Part shown: in pieces, positions 46,801-56,571 of the stretch
Layout: each line of letters starts with the position of its first letter
Numbering within the stretch: the first letter of the stretch is position 1
Source of the DNA: Leptasterias polaris
Taxonomy: Eukaryota > Echinodermata > Asteroidea > Forcipulatida > Asteriidae
NCBI GenBank assembly: GCA_037783415.1
Contig: JAZGTN010000178.1
Span: 372,001-436,000, forward strand
Reading direction: 5' to 3'
DNA length: 64,000 nt
The notes under the pieces: generated by a model
Told to the model about the DNA's origin: nothing
Databases searched by the model: none
The model's input: only the letters and a program-made list of their open reading frames with translations
Made by a program: the position numbers and the translations under genes

Positions 46801-49800
46801 TTTCAAATTATTTGCAAATTTTAGGAGTCACATGACAGATGTGGTTTATTGTGGTGCACATTTGTTGTTCTTTTTTGCCCAGGTGTTCCTGGTTTTTAAA
46901 AACCTATTCAGAGGTTGCGTTAATATTGCACTTATTAAGATCTCCGGAAGGGTTCAGCACTAGTTTCTGATACCATTCAGTAAATAATGGTTTACTATAA
47001 GTTACTAAGTGTATTTCTTGATGCTTTGCTTGATACAGAAATATTGGGATGGAGGAATAACTAATAATTGCCCAGTGTTGAGTGAGGATACAGTGACAGT
47101 GTGTCCCTTCTCAGGAGAGTTTGATATCTGCCCTGCATCTCAGGAGTTTGGTGACTACCTCAGATTTACCTCTGCCAATGTTAATGTTCATGTTACATCT
47201 ACAAATTTCTGGAGATTATCAAGAGCTCTATACCCACCTGAGCCAGAAAAGCTCCGAAAACTATGTCAGCAAGGATATGATGACACATTGCGCTATTTGC
47301 AGTCACACAGTAAGTTATGAACCAACAATTTAATCATTTACCTTGTACTCATTATACTTTACAGTTTTTGCACAGACTTTAGACTGGTGAAACTTACGTA
47401 CATGTAGTTTCAGGGGATTAGGCCTTAAGTTTTCGTTTTGGTGATTGTTTAAACCCAATTTGATTAGTCAAGTGACTCAATCAGTGTCATCTTTTTGGCA
47501 GTTAAGTCAAACTGTGCTCTGTTTTTTAAAGTACTGTATTTTCACATTTTCTTTTTAATTCTGGCTTTCACAAATTAAAGTTTGTTTGAAATACATTGTG
47601 TATTGACAGTCGTATGATATAAATCCATTTTCCAGCTGTGATACCATGCAACAGACATCTAAATCTGAGTAGATCACCGTCATTTAGTTCAACAAAGAAT
47701 GAAAGCCGTAAGTTATCTACTGGAAGACTATCGCTGAGAAATGCTCTACTATCACGTACATCTCTACAGTCACTGAACACCGACTTAGAATTACTACAAG
47801 CATTGCTAGAGGGAGCTGATAGTAATGAGACATGGGAGGATTGGAATGATGACGATTTCTTTGAGGATGAAGATGAATGTCAAGATTGTAAGATGAGAGC
47901 TGAGCAGACCATGCTGAAAGGAAGTCTACCTCCTCAGATTACCAATGGTAAGAATCAAGTGCCACTAGTTGGAAAGTATCAATTAGGTCATCACACTTTA
48001 CTCTGCAATATGAAAATCAATACATTGGTCTTATTGATCCATTCAAATTTGTATTTAGCTTACTTGCTTGCGTGATGTTTTGATTGGTAAATAGTGTTCC
48101 TTGGAATTATTAAAAAACAATCCCTGTAGGGTCCATCAGCGCACATTACATGTAGATGAAGTAAACATGGTAAAGAGAAAACTTATAAGAAAGGTCTTGA
48201 TCCTGATGTTAGTATTCTGAGCATACCATTAGACATTGGAAAACCAACTTGAAAGGTCTTTCTGTAAAACATAAACAAAAAATAATAATAATAATTGAAT
48301 TGTAATAATTGGCAATTATTTGGCACTTTCTAAGTTAAACACCAAATGTGTAGTACCATACACACTGACCATGATTGTTTGTCAGGCCAATGGCAATCTA
48401 AAAACCATCCTTAGTAAAGTAAACAGCCGCCAAATTGGAGCACACCCCCCCATTCCCAGGATCAGCAGGTACCCTTGATTTACTCATTCGTGCAAAAGGT
48501 CCAATAAACTTGTAAGTATACAGTGAATGTGTGTAGTAAACACTGGTTTTGCTAGATTAGTACTAATAACTGAATGACTTGTCATCACATGCTTGTTCTG
48601 TTTGATGTGTATACTTCACAGCTATCAAGGAAGCTATCATGCTGGACAATACACTTCTCAACTATTTATTTAAGTACAAGATGTTAAAAGCTGTGTCCTT
48701 CATGGCCCTTCCTTACGTCATCACCTTGGAAACAGTTTTACTCTTTACTGTCAGGTAAGAACTTACTAAAGGCAATTCAATTGCATCTGTTAATTATCAG
48801 CTGGAACCATTTAAACAAATTTGTATCAAGTAATCAAAAGAGAGTTGGTGGTCATTTCAAAATAATTTGATAATATTCCAAATATCCATCTCACAGGTTT
48901 GCGAGAAGAATACCTCGTGTTCATCGTGGTGTGCATTATGTTTGGCAGCGTCTTATACATTCAATCAAAGTGATGGTGAAGCAGTATCGTACTGGGATGT
49001 CAGGCAGTGATCCTACAAGGTAAACCCTTGCAGCACTTTGGATTGTTGTCTTATACTAATATTAAAAAAAAACTTCAAGAAATATTGACTGAGACATATA
49101 TAGAGTTTTACTGGTCATTCACCTGAAGGTTTACAATTGCATTTAGAGTGACCATTGTGCAATTGTTTGCATTCATGTGGGTGTACTCATTGATGCAATA
49201 ACCTACTGGTACTGCAGATAAACCCTAAGCTGACCATTTCATGTTACCATGGAAACCTGGTATTTTTTTGCTGTAGGCAATTTGTTTTGGTCATATAACC
49301 TGTGTGCTAATAGTCTAACAAAACCAGTGTGTGGAAACACCATTTTTGAAGATGCTTTCTAAGGGCCTTAATATAGCTACATGTAGCCATGGACCTCAAT
49401 CACACTCTAAATCACTTGCATACAAAGTATGTACAGCAGACATGTCATTGTGTACACCGTACAGGAAGCTCTATTTTTGCAAATACATGTACATGTAGGT
49501 TGAGCGATGAATGTGTCTAAATAACTGTGTGTCCAGGGTTTGAAGTATTCCCTACAATACCAACAACCTTGGAGTCTATCTAACTCAGTGTTGAATTCTC
49601 ATCTTCTCAGTTCAGTTTATAGCATACATATATCACACCCATGTTCAAACAAACATTCATGTACGTATCTTCCTTCTTTTTATTCAAGTGTGTTTTGAAA
49701 AAGATATGCAATAGTTGCATGTTTAGTTCTTGCTCTTTAGAGATAGGGTACAATAATTGTGATTCCTAAATAAAATGTAATCTACATGTGTGAGTAAACT

Positions 49801-51175
49801 TTACTCTGCTCTACTGTTCACAAAATTTTGAGTATCAAGTTTGAAATTATGTTAACATTTTATACGCAATGTTGTACCCTGTCTTACAATAGCTCATTTT
49901 GCATGCTATGTTGTATTCAATTTCTCATTGTCAGTTGATCACTTCAAAACCGTTTCGTTAGAAAACATATTTGGCAAATCTGTTTTTGTTCAAATTAATC
50001 ATCACTACTTTTAACCTTTTTCAGCGAAATTCAGAACCTAACAAAATGATTTGTAATTACACTAATTGGCATGACTGACGTACGTATCACAATTGGCCAC
50101 TATTTGCATTCAAAAACATAGGACGGGCACGGTGCCAAATATGCGCTGTACGACTTCTAGTCTACGCTGTTTGTCATCTGTTTGTCCTCTGTCATCTGTT
50201 TGTCCTCTGTCATCTGTTTGTCCTCTGTCCTCTGTCCTCTGTTTGTCCAGTTTTTCCTCTGTACTCTTATTTTCTGTTTAAGTCCTCTGTTTTTCCTTTG
50301 TTTGTCCTCTGTTTGCCTTCTGTTTGCCTTCTGCTTGTCCTCTGTTTGTTATGGAGACAAGGAGACAAATACTGTGTATCACTTATTGCATTGTTAAGCA
50401 TTTTTTTCTAGTTTATATTTTTTTTAAGTTGCTATGCTTCCTTGCTCTACATCATTTATACGGAAATTGCACTGAAATAAAGTCAATCATTTATTGGTCG
50501 GCTATAAAACAATATGTAGGTGATTTGTACAGGAAGCACTTTTATTTTGCAGTATGATTTAATGATTTTCCTGTTTTGATTTTTTTTATCATTTTGATTT
50601 GTTCGTGCTGTTTACTAACTTTATTTAACAAAAAGTTGAATTAGAACCAATGATGAAACCAAGAAAAAAGATAGTACATGCTTCTTGTTAATGACATCAT
50701 CAAGTCTAGAAGTTACCAGGGAGAGCATACAATCTTGTTGCTTAGTTTCTTGTGTAAAATGTTACTTTTCAACTGTTGATGTTTGTTTGGATTAATACAC
50801 AGGTTATCGAATGGCGAGAGCAGCGAATTATTAACAGCTATCACAGATGATGACATGACAATGAATTACAGTAATCAACTAGAAGATAATATCAATCGGA
50901 TTGCCTTGATGCACACTCAATGTAGTCATCATAGACATGCAGTCAGACAACTACCAGACTGTGTCATGGATACATTTCATACATTTGATCTATGTGATGA
51001 CGTATTTGTAGATCAGTATCCAAGGAGTACATCTGGTCTTCATGATAAGTATTGTAATAACAAATATGAAAGTTATGATCAAACAGTTCGGATTGTATCA
51101 GAGATGAATGATGTCAAAGCTTATCACTACCTAAGAGAATCTCTACTCATTGATACAATGTATGAGTACATGTAA
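34734..51175 (+). CDS. PNPLA2-like: Patatin-like phospholipase / triacylglycerol lipase, PNPLA2 (ATGL) type; eight-exon gene
   Basis: ATGL-type enzymes hydrolyse the first ester bond of stored triacylglycerol at lipid droplets. Exons are 34734-34890, 40336-40568, 45012-45077, 47039-47309, 47636-47947, 48622-48754, 48897-49019 and 50803-51175. All have AG/GT borders and matching phases and total 1668 bases (555 residues plus stop). The patatin domain covers about residues 1-170: oxyanion loop GCGFLG at 7-12, nucleophile Ser37 in GASAG, and catalytic Asp156 in DGG. The human ATGL residues are Ser47 and Asp166, so this start is ten residues shorter but otherwise collinear. Asp/Glu-rich residues and a Leu-rich stretch with a likely hydrophobic segment (MLKAVSFMALPYVITLETVL) follow. 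PNPLA1, 3 or 5 are paralogues in vertebrates; the invertebrate gene probably precedes that split. Confidence 0.9.
35099..35125. repeat. (TTATTC)n short tandem repeat
   Basis: Hexamer 'ttattc' repeated about four times in the first PNPLA intron; a G(11) run lies just before, near 35038. Confidence 0.8.
35595..35730 (+). promoter_or_regulatory. Candidate promoter with CCAAT and TATA words followed by a splice donor
   Basis: 'gaccaatcat' at about 35600, 'ctataaag' at about 35648 and, 75 bases on, a strong donor 'gaaggg|taagtatt' lie in the expected order and spacing for a first exon (no ATG). A pyrimidine-rich acceptor 'tttttttccag' follows at 36480. It could drive the uncharacterised open frame at 36.8 kb, or an alternative PNPLA transcript. 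Sequence words only. Confidence 0.35.
36826..37450 (+). pseudogene. Fragment of a multi-copy uncharacterised animal protein family with Tudor-like C-terminus
   Basis: An open frame runs from about 36826 through a coiled, Lys/Glu/Gln-rich segment (LTNEIAETGLWQSNEQMAEY, KKKFEAVKKQILFRREVL) to a Trp/Tyr/Asp-rich domain (HLWNTDDGSEWYTGNVIS). A TGA at 37347 interrupts it; beyond the stop the same frame continues YENDPKVYSLCLVDDFKDNS. A stop inside a single domain argues for a pseudogene. I recall this coiled-plus-Tudor-like arrangement as an unnamed, often repeated family in fishes, amphioxus and cnidarians, possibly transposon-linked. It lies in PNPLA intron 1, with no link to the lipase. Confidence 0.55.
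37750..38399 (+). mobile_element. TIR element with a broken THAP-like zinc-finger segment
   Basis: GTGACGTCAATCGAGG (37750) and its exact inverse CCTCGATTGACGTCAC (38384-38399) bound about 650 bp. Inside, plus-strand frames read AAGCSKTTNDGVSQHFFPAD, then after a stop or shift RASKVRLTRAKWSGPTSFSE and LCSEHL. The spacing C...C, HxFP, W, and C-S-x-H resembles a THAP domain, the DNA-binding module of P-type transposases and THAP9. A minus-strand frame of 154 codons over it looks like a shadow. In PNPLA intron 1. Confidence 0.5.
39600..39860. mobile_element. Decayed copy of the TTAA-flanked MITE family (B)
   Basis: 'gatgaccaattgagctcaaa' and 'tcacaggtttgttatttcat' match the inside of the elements at 13064 and 59321. 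Ends are not well preserved. Confidence 0.6.
40336..40568 (+). CDS. PNPLA2-like: PNPLA exon 2
   Basis: Encodes residues 53-130 with LLGPFHPFFDLHSYI, HELASGRLFVSLTRVWD and FKSKEDVIQ, matching the ATGL pattern in order. Acceptor 'tattttag', donor 'cag|gtacat', phase 0 at the end. Confidence 0.92.
41286..41669. mobile_element. MITE with CCCAATTTCATAGAGCTGC ends, ~384 bp
   Basis: The left end 'gggcccaatttcatagagct' pairs with the right end 'agctctatgtaatattg' read in reverse. It is related to the element at 25996 by its outer sequence. In PNPLA intron 2; no coding content. Confidence 0.65.
42247..43153. mobile_element. Non-autonomous TIR DNA transposon, ~907 bp (ACCGTAATTTCCTGCGGA ends)
   Basis: The left end ACCGTAATTTCCTGCGGAT and the right end, whose reverse complement is ACCGTAATTTCCTGCGGAC, are inverted. 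Both continue into 'aag(a/g)cgc' and 'cgccttat' repeats, a layout seen in hAT-like MITEs. Inside are CG-rich words and no transposase frame. In PNPLA intron 2. Confidence 0.82.
43160..43372 (+). mobile_element. LINE 3' end with (TGAAA)n tail
   Basis: 'ggttttccctggaataattc' and 'gtggggttttcctcc' are followed by 'aataaaaaaaatgaaatgaa', a pentamer-tailed 3' terminus as in CR1/L2-like LINEs. The coding part is absent. Confidence 0.45.
43954..44800. mobile_element. Possible piggyBac-type MITE (TTAA, CCCTTTAG ends)
   Basis: TTAA CCCTTTAG at 43954 is mirrored by CTAAAGGG TTAA ending at 44800. The terminal repeat is only 8-9 bp, so support is weaker than for the element at 19177. Confidence 0.55.
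45012..45077 (+). CDS. PNPLA2-like: PNPLA exon 3
   Basis: A 22-codon exon, AVLCSAFVPFYSGVVPPTFR plus Gly-Thr, just before the catalytic Asp exon. Acceptor 'ttaacag', donor 'aca|gtaagt'. The same stretch in ATGL connects VIQ to the DGG motif. Too short for standard ORF listing. Confidence 0.9.
45490..45785 (-). mobile_element. tRNA-derived SINE, family C relative
   Basis: On the minus strand there is a tRNA-like head with 'ggttcgaaccc'-type B box (45735-45725), then 'gcaaggcgcttaac', 'gggtacctgtgag' and a 3' end of 'aaagcgctttgaga...gcgctatatataag'. The shared body with the 53.3, 62.3 and 46.3 kb copies makes it a SINE. In PNPLA intron 3. Confidence 0.72.
45878..46110. repeat. Imperfect inverted repeat
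   Basis: 'aggttttcattgaaaat' (45953) and 'attttcaatgaaaacctt' (46020) are inverted copies; farther out 'gtagacaccgga' and 'ctggtgtctt' also pair. Likely an old foldback element. Confidence 0.5.
46118..46240. repeat. Palindrome, arms about 47-50 bp
   Basis: 'agtcttctttcccttattat' and 'catcataaatgtctgaat' are inverted near 46182-46238 as 'attcagacatttatgatg' and 'aagggagagaagactt', with a 20-base loop. Confidence 0.75.
46240..46415 (-). mobile_element. tRNA-Leu-type SINE (family C), 5' part
   Basis: On the minus strand it reads 'gtgtcatggccgagtggtta', 'gtgggttcaagtcctggtca', then 'aagacactttgctataattg' and 'gggtacctgcgagg', matching the head and body of the 62.3 and 53.3 kb copies. It directly joins the palindrome at 46118. 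Confidence 0.75.
47039..47309 (+). CDS. PNPLA2-like: PNPLA exon 4 (catalytic Asp)
   Basis: Starts KYWDGGITNNCPVL with catalytic Asp156, then TVTVCPFSGEFDICP, the ATGL-like motif, and FWRLSRALYPPEPEKLRKLC. Ends phase 1 with donor 'caca|gtaagt'. Confidence 0.93.
47636..47947 (+). CDS. PNPLA2-like: PNPLA exon 5 (Ser-rich and acidic linker)
   Basis: Encodes a Ser/Arg-rich segment (NLSRSPSFSSTKNESRKLST) and then an acidic run WEDWNDDDFFEDEDECQDCK. No vertebrate equivalent of this linker is known to me; it probably forms a regulatory, disordered region. Confidence 0.85.
48622..48754 (+). CDS. PNPLA2-like: PNPLA exon 6 (hydrophobic segment)
   Basis: Encodes AIKEAIMLDNTLLNYLFKYK, then MLKAVSFMALPYVITLETVL. 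The hydrophobic stretch corresponds in place to the lipid-droplet-binding region of ATGL. It was absent from simple ORF listing and placed by phase. Confidence 0.85.
48897..49019 (+). CDS. PNPLA2-like: PNPLA exon 7
   Basis: Encodes FARRIPRVHRGVHYVWQRLI and HSIKVMVKQYRTGMSGSDPT, basic and amphipathic. Acceptor 'ctcacag', donor 'aag|gtaaac'. Both codons at its edges are split Arg (AG|G). Confidence 0.85.
50165..50350. repeat. Pyrimidine-rich imperfect tandem repeat (TGTTTGTCCTC)n
   Basis: 'tgtttgtcctctgtcatc' and shorter 'tgtcctc' units recur irregularly. In PNPLA intron 7, about 450 bp before the last acceptor. Open frames of Ser/Val/Leu type through it are by-products. Confidence 0.85.
50803..51175 (+). 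CDS. PNPLA2-like: PNPLA exon 8 (C-terminus, stop)
   Basis: Reads LSNGESSELLTAITDDDMTM on to MNDVKAYHYLRESLLIDTMY and EYM before TAA at 51173-51175. Rich in Asp, His and Tyr; no known domain. The acceptor is 'aatacacag'. A polyadenylation signal candidate AATAAA lies near 51891. Confidence 0.85.
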
Positions 51176-52280
51176 GAATACTGTAGAATTCAGGATCTGA
51201 GCTGTAGTTAGTGGTAAACATCAACATGAAGGAGGGATGAATGTGATTGGAGGTACTTTGATATCATCAGATTCAGTTTGATTTGAGATACTCCACAAGG
51301 ATGTATAATAAGACAGATTGTGCAATGTAGTCATGGAAACTTCCTGAATGTAAACCATTAAAGTTTAATCATCAGCTGTCCTGTAAGGGGCCATTTAGAA
51401 TAGTAAATGTTTTTTGTTTGGTTTTTTTCCCCGAAATTGTGGGTGGGTGGGTCAAAAGAAAAAACTGAAAATCGGAAATTCAATTTGTATATAAATAAAC
51501 AATTATCAATTAACAAACAAAAGGAAAAAGAAAAAGTAGCCAGTTGGACAAGATCGTCAATTTTATTCCTGATTAAACTACAAAGTTGTTTGTTTATGCC
51601 AGAAAAAGCCAGTGAAAACTACTGATGTTGGAGACCTTTGATCTAAAATATCTGGTTCATTTTAGGCATTACCTTGTTCTTCAGTTAATAGATTGTATTA
51701 TGAAGCCAAGCAATATTTTTTTTTAAATGTTTAACATTGACTTTTCTGAATGGCTCCTTACTAATAAATTATTTTGAACTTGGAATTAGTCAAAGCATTT
51801 GATGATAATCATTGAATACAATGCCAACCGGCTGACACTGACAGCATTTATAGCAGCAACAAGAGCACCATGATCATGTTTTTAGGGTCAATAAAGCTAC
51901 ATTTGTGTAGCACTAGGTTCAGAGATCCTTCAGATTTTTAAAGTCTAAAAAGCTCATCCTGGAAAACATTATCTGGATAACAGGGCTCGAATTTTACACT
52001 GGACCACAGGCCCGAGGCCAGTCATTTTAGTGTTGGGCCAGTAAACTTATGACCTAACAAGTCCAATGGTCTTGTGTTTTTCAATTGAATAACAGAAACA
52101 AATTATGTTCAAGTGTTGACTTTGGGTCTAATAAATTATCTTTCAATTCTATGAGTAATCAAGTATACTCTTCTCTTACTTGTCTCAGTTCGGGTTCATA
52201 TAAAAGCAGTCAAATGCATGTTAAACTGTGGCAGCAATTTTTTATTTTCACATTTTGAATCTGGTCTTGTAAAAAAATGT
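51176..52280. other. PNPLA 3' UTR and downstream sequence
   Basis: Presumed 3' untranslated sequence; AATAAA words are near 51492, 51767 and 51891. A decayed copy of a 'gggctcgaattttacactgg' element starts at 51983 and leads into the inverted repeat at 52281. Confidence 0.45.
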
Positions 52281-52506
52281 CTGGTCCAGTAAATATTTTG
52301 AGCTACAAGCCCTGTAGTCTTGTGGATTTTCTCCCCAAATTCAAGCCCTGGATAAGTTAAGTACTAGTACATACTTTTGGGGTAACAAAATTAAATTTTC
52401 AGAACTTCTAAAAAGACAACAAAGAGTCATCCATTCCAGGGCTGGAATTTGTTGGGAAATCCACAAGACTGCAGGGCTTGCAACTCAAATGTTGACTGGA
52501 CCAGCA
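52281..52506. repeat. Inverted repeat, 70-bp arms
   Basis: 52281-52350 ('ctggtccagtaaatattttg' to 'aattcaagccctgg') is inverted at 52437-52506 ('ccagggctggaatttgttgg' to 'gttgactggaccag') with about 85% match. This may be two opposed copies of the same element end. Confidence 0.75.
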
Positions 52507-52588
52507 TTTATTTACAAGACTAGTATCCATGAGGGAACAAATAATATTTGCACAGTTTTTAACAAGCATTATGTGAAGAATTATATCA

Positions 52589-52704
52589 TTTGTATTATGG
52601 GCGAGTGCACGTTGCTGCTCAACAGAATTGTATTATGGGCGAGTGCACGTTGCTGCTCAACAGAATTGTATTATGGGCGAGTGCACGTTGCTGCTCAACA
52701 GAAT
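52589..52704. repeat. 38-bp tandem repeat, three copies
   Basis: 'ttgtattatgggcgagtgca' starts at 52590, 52628 and 52666; the copies are identical. Confidence 0.93.
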
Positions 52705-53345
52705 TGAAAGATATTTATCAGACTAAAAGTTAACATTTGAACATCATTTTGTTTTTATTAATGATTTTACAGTGATCGTATTATTATTCAAATTGACAAG
52801 ACTGCCAGACTTTGCTTGTTCTAACATGTGCGCTGGTGGAATACGGAAAAATTTAGCCCGTTTGTGTCCCATATCCTTGGGCCTCCTCTGATATGGGGCG
52901 CAGAAGCGCTATATTTTTCTGTATTCAACTCAAGCTATGGATTGATCAATCGTAATCAAAAAGTCAAGTTTGCCTCAAGATAACTTTCCAATAAGGAAAG
53001 TCACAAGTGGGTGTGGGATACTGAGTTTATCTTTCAGCAGACAAAGATAGAATTTCACAAAACTCAAAGGCTCATTCTGTGTATTCATTATGAAGGTTCA
53101 CTTAAACATCTTACAATAGTGTAAATTTCAGAACATCTTGTCTTGAAAAGTTTGGACTTTAAATAGTCTTGGGGACTGCTGTGTCAAAGTTCTTGATATT
53201 ACAACAAGTTAAGATCTTGATGTTACAATGAGTTAAGATCTTGGTATACGTCAATTAAGTTAAGTTCTTGACTTTTAACATGTTACAGCACAGAGGTAGA
53301 AAATATTCCTTTTGCACTTGGACTGAGTAATAACATGACTGTTCC

Positions 53346-53780
53346 TTTAATAATAATAATAATAGTGGCTTCTTATATAGCGCTCATATCCGTCACTCAG
53401 TGACGCTCAAGGCACTTCAACAGTCGGTATTTTCCTGCAAGGTGTGGAGCTACTTTTTGAATTTTGAGACCTATTTCTTTACATAGCACCATGGAATGGT
53501 TTACAAGGTGCTGTTGCGCAATATGCAGCCAATCAAACCAGGAACACCGGGGCAAACCCCTTCTCTTTACGATAAGTGCACTGGGTTCTTTTACGTGCAT
53601 TACACAACACACGGGACCAACGGCTTTACGTCCCATCCGAAGGACGAAGCAATAATGGTTAAGTGTCTTGCTTAATAAGGACACAAGTGTCACGACCGGG
53701 ACTCGAACCCACACTCTGCTGAACACTGGAAACCCCAGAGCTTGAGTCCGGTGCTCTTATCCGCTCGGCCACGACACACC
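53346..53780 (-). mobile_element. tRNA-Leu-type SINE (family C), long copy
   Basis: On the minus strand the head reads 'gtgtcgtggccgagcggata', then 'actcaagctctggggtttcc' with Leu-type anticodon loop CAA, then 'gtgggttcgagtcccggtcg' as B box. The body continues 'gacacttaaccattattgct' and 'gtaaaagaacccagtgcact', ending 'gcgctatataagaagccact' and (att)n. It differs from the 62.3 kb copy in its middle. Confidence 0.82.
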
Positions 53781-54420
53781 TTTAATGCTACTGTAACCAA
53801 TTACAAGCGAGGATTCAAGATTGCTAGATGTAATGTTAAGTTTTGAGTTATATTTATGGACTTGTATTACCTTGCAATGATTTCAAGAGAGCGTGCTGAT
53901 CTAAAATTCTTATTATTTGTAAATATGCTACTAACTACTCAAAGATGAAACATGTATGTACATATATTTTTATAAATGTAATTTAAAAATGCAATATATA
54001 ATAAATATTGAAGGACATGTACATGTACATGTATATAAGTTGAGTGGAATTGTGTGCTATCACTCCCACCATTCCTTGCATGATTGTATGAATAAAGTCG
54101 TGCAATGTAAAATGGCATTTGTGACGTTGTGACTGCAAGTCTCGCACTTGTAAACAAAATGTGGGTCAGTTAGGAATGACTTTTTTTCACATGTAAAAGC
54201 ATTGTACATGATCCAAAGATTCCCAGTAATATTAAAATATGTGCAGAACTTGCATAGATTATTTCAACACAATTAGAGGATATGAAATTATATACTGTAA
54301 ATATTGCAGGCCTGAAATATTGATTTGATATTGATGTTTCTTTGTTATTCCAGGTTATCAGTTCACTTCCAACTTAGAACATGTGTGCAGTGTACACAAA
54401 CGTAAACTGTTTGGGTGTAA

Positions 54421-54690
54421 AATCCTAAAATTAAACGAGTTTAATAACGAAGTTTGATTGGGATTCTATGAATCCATTATGACGTGGCGAAGGAGATCAC
54501 ATGAGATAGCGCTCACCGCCCAGCAAGATAATTCTTTAGCGCAAAGTCGAGTTTACCTGTGGAAAGAGAAAAAGGGAAGGGAGCGTTGCCCAACAACAAA
54601 GGGAGGGCATGTGATCTCCTTCGCCACGTCATAATGGATTCATAGAATCCCAATCAAACTTCGTTATTAAACTCGTTTAATTTTAGGATT
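54421..54690. repeat. DIRS-linked hairpin with 83-bp perfect arms
   Basis: 54421-54503 and 54608-54690 are exact inverted copies; the 104-base loop begins with 'agatagcgctcaccgcccag', which is also found inverted in the other DIRS end (59192-59224). The arms contain a diverged version of the terminal repeat (tccattatgacgtgg versus accattatgacgtaa). It may correspond to the complementary region that DIRS elements use in circle formation, or to a second element's end. Confidence 0.75.
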
Positions 54691-54875
54691 CTACGTCACC
54701 ATTATGACGTAACTCAGTATATCATATGAGATTTTAGAGCCAGGTAAGCGAGACTTTATTAAGTTCGTTCCTCAAGGTAGATTGCAAATACATTTGTACA
54801 ATTCACACACTTCAAGTTTTATTAGATATAACAAGTAACCCTGTTGCAGGCGTTCATCTAGATCTTAAACTTGAG

Positions 54876-56005
54876 TTAATTCCTACTTTCCAAAATCTTT
54901 GTGGAAAAAATCTCTTGACTAACAAGTGGTTTGCTGTAGTGACGAGCAAATGTACTGGCTCCAGACCATCCGGCCGGTGTAAGTATCGTCTGGATAGGGA
55001 CTCCACAATCCCTGGCTGACGATGTTGAAGCTGCCCGAACACTGTGGGCTTTAAAATAGGAAGTATCAATTCCTGCTTTGTGTAAAGTCTCTTTAATCCA
55101 TCTGCTAATAGTATCCTTGGATACTGCCTTATGAGGCTTCTTGTGACTGATAAAGATTTTCTTTTCAGACCTTCTAACTTCTGATGTTGGGGCCAAATAT
55201 TCTTTCATTATAGACACCACGCATACCTTTTGGTTTGCGGCAAAAGCAAGTAAAATAATATCAGACAAGTGGACACTTGGTCGTGTCTGTTTAAGTACAT
55301 TCTTAATTGAAAATTTACACTCTGTGTCCAGTAAAGTTCAATTGTCTAACGACAATAACTGCAAAGTTTGCACTCTTTGTGCAGTTAGCAAAGCAAATAA
55401 AGTTGCTAATTTTTTGCCCAAATCTTTTAAGGAAAGTTTTGAATTTGATTCCATTTCCTTGAAATAGTGTAAAACAACACTGACATCCCATATTGTTTTA
55501 TATCGTGGGAATGATGGCCTCTTACAAAACACACCTCTCATAAATCTGGAAGTCAAAGGGTGACTAACAAAGGATATACCATTGGGTAACTGAAGCACTG
55601 CAGATAAAGCTGATCTGGCAGTGTTAATGGCACTATACTTTCGGCCATTTTCAAACAATTCAGACAAAAAATCCAGACAAAAAAATCCAAAGCTTCGCTT
55701 ATAAGTGGCGAAATGGGATTAATATCCCTCTTACTGCAGTATAGCTGCCATTTAAGTAAGTATGTTCTATACTGTTTTTGTGTTCCTTCCCGCCAGGAGG
55801 ACACAATGATTGCTGCAGTGCGGTTCGAAACGCCTGAGACTTTGAGGCCTTTCCGCACAAGTGGCATGCAAGTAGGGACATCTTCCGATGTAATTAATGG
55901 ATGCACCACCGACAAATCTTGGGGTAGTTGAAGGGGAGCCATGGCTGCTGGTAGTACTGGCTGTGCATGTTCATTATCCCTGGATACCAATGCTGTGTTG
56001 GCCAA
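54876..56005 (-). pseudogene. DIRS tyrosine recombinase, broken
   Basis: Three frames follow one another: an N-terminal core-binding segment (SSWREGTQKQYRTYLLKWQL), a middle part with ALLTAQRVQTLQLL holding the first catalytic Arg, and a C-terminal part with HSVR (His-x-x-Arg) and FARHYSKP holding the nucleophilic Tyr. R, H-x-x-R and Y are all visible in order. In this class the enzyme inserts the circular cDNA by site-specific recombination. Frame breaks lie near 55660 and 55300. Confidence 0.85.
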
Positions 56006-56571
56006 TTTGGGATAATGAGTATGCCTTCTGCATTGTCTTGTTGCACTTTCTGCAGTACTCGACCAATCAGGCTAAAAGGAGGAAAAGCATAGAATTTGAT
56101 ATTATTCCATGGTATCATAAATGCATCAACTGCATATGCGCCAGGGTCTGGTCGCCACGATACGTATGTATTCAATTGGTAATTCAGCCTGGAGGCGAAT
56201 AAGTCAATATCTGGTGTAAAATGTGCATGTAGCTCCAAAATTTGCCGGAACAAAAGTGGCATCCATTCCGTATCAATATTGTTACGTCTGGATTCTAAAT
56301 CCGGTAAAACATTAAGTTTGCCTGGTATGTACGATGAAGACAGCCAAATATGTCTTTGGATACACCATCACTACATAACTTGAGCTAAATCATTACAAGC
56401 TCTTGATTGTATTCCACCCATATTGTTAACATACGATACTGCTGTTGTATTGTCCATTTGTATACGTACATGTGTATACTTTAGATCTTTACACAATGAC
56501 CTTAAAGCCATGACCTTAAAGCCATAAGTTTTAGTACATTGATATGACTTTCCAGTTCTAGTGGGGTCCAA
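55894..56571 (-). pseudogene. DIRS RNase H end and following conserved region
   Basis: A frame with HVRIQMDNTTAVSYVNNMGG (RNase H Asp and final helix) stops at 56371; a second frame continues with DIDLFASRLNYQL, YVSWRPDPGAYAVDAF and FYAFPPFSLIGRVLQKVQQD and NWPTQHWYP. These blocks between RNase H and YR are characteristic of DIRS elements. A stop separates the two frames. Confidence 0.82.
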
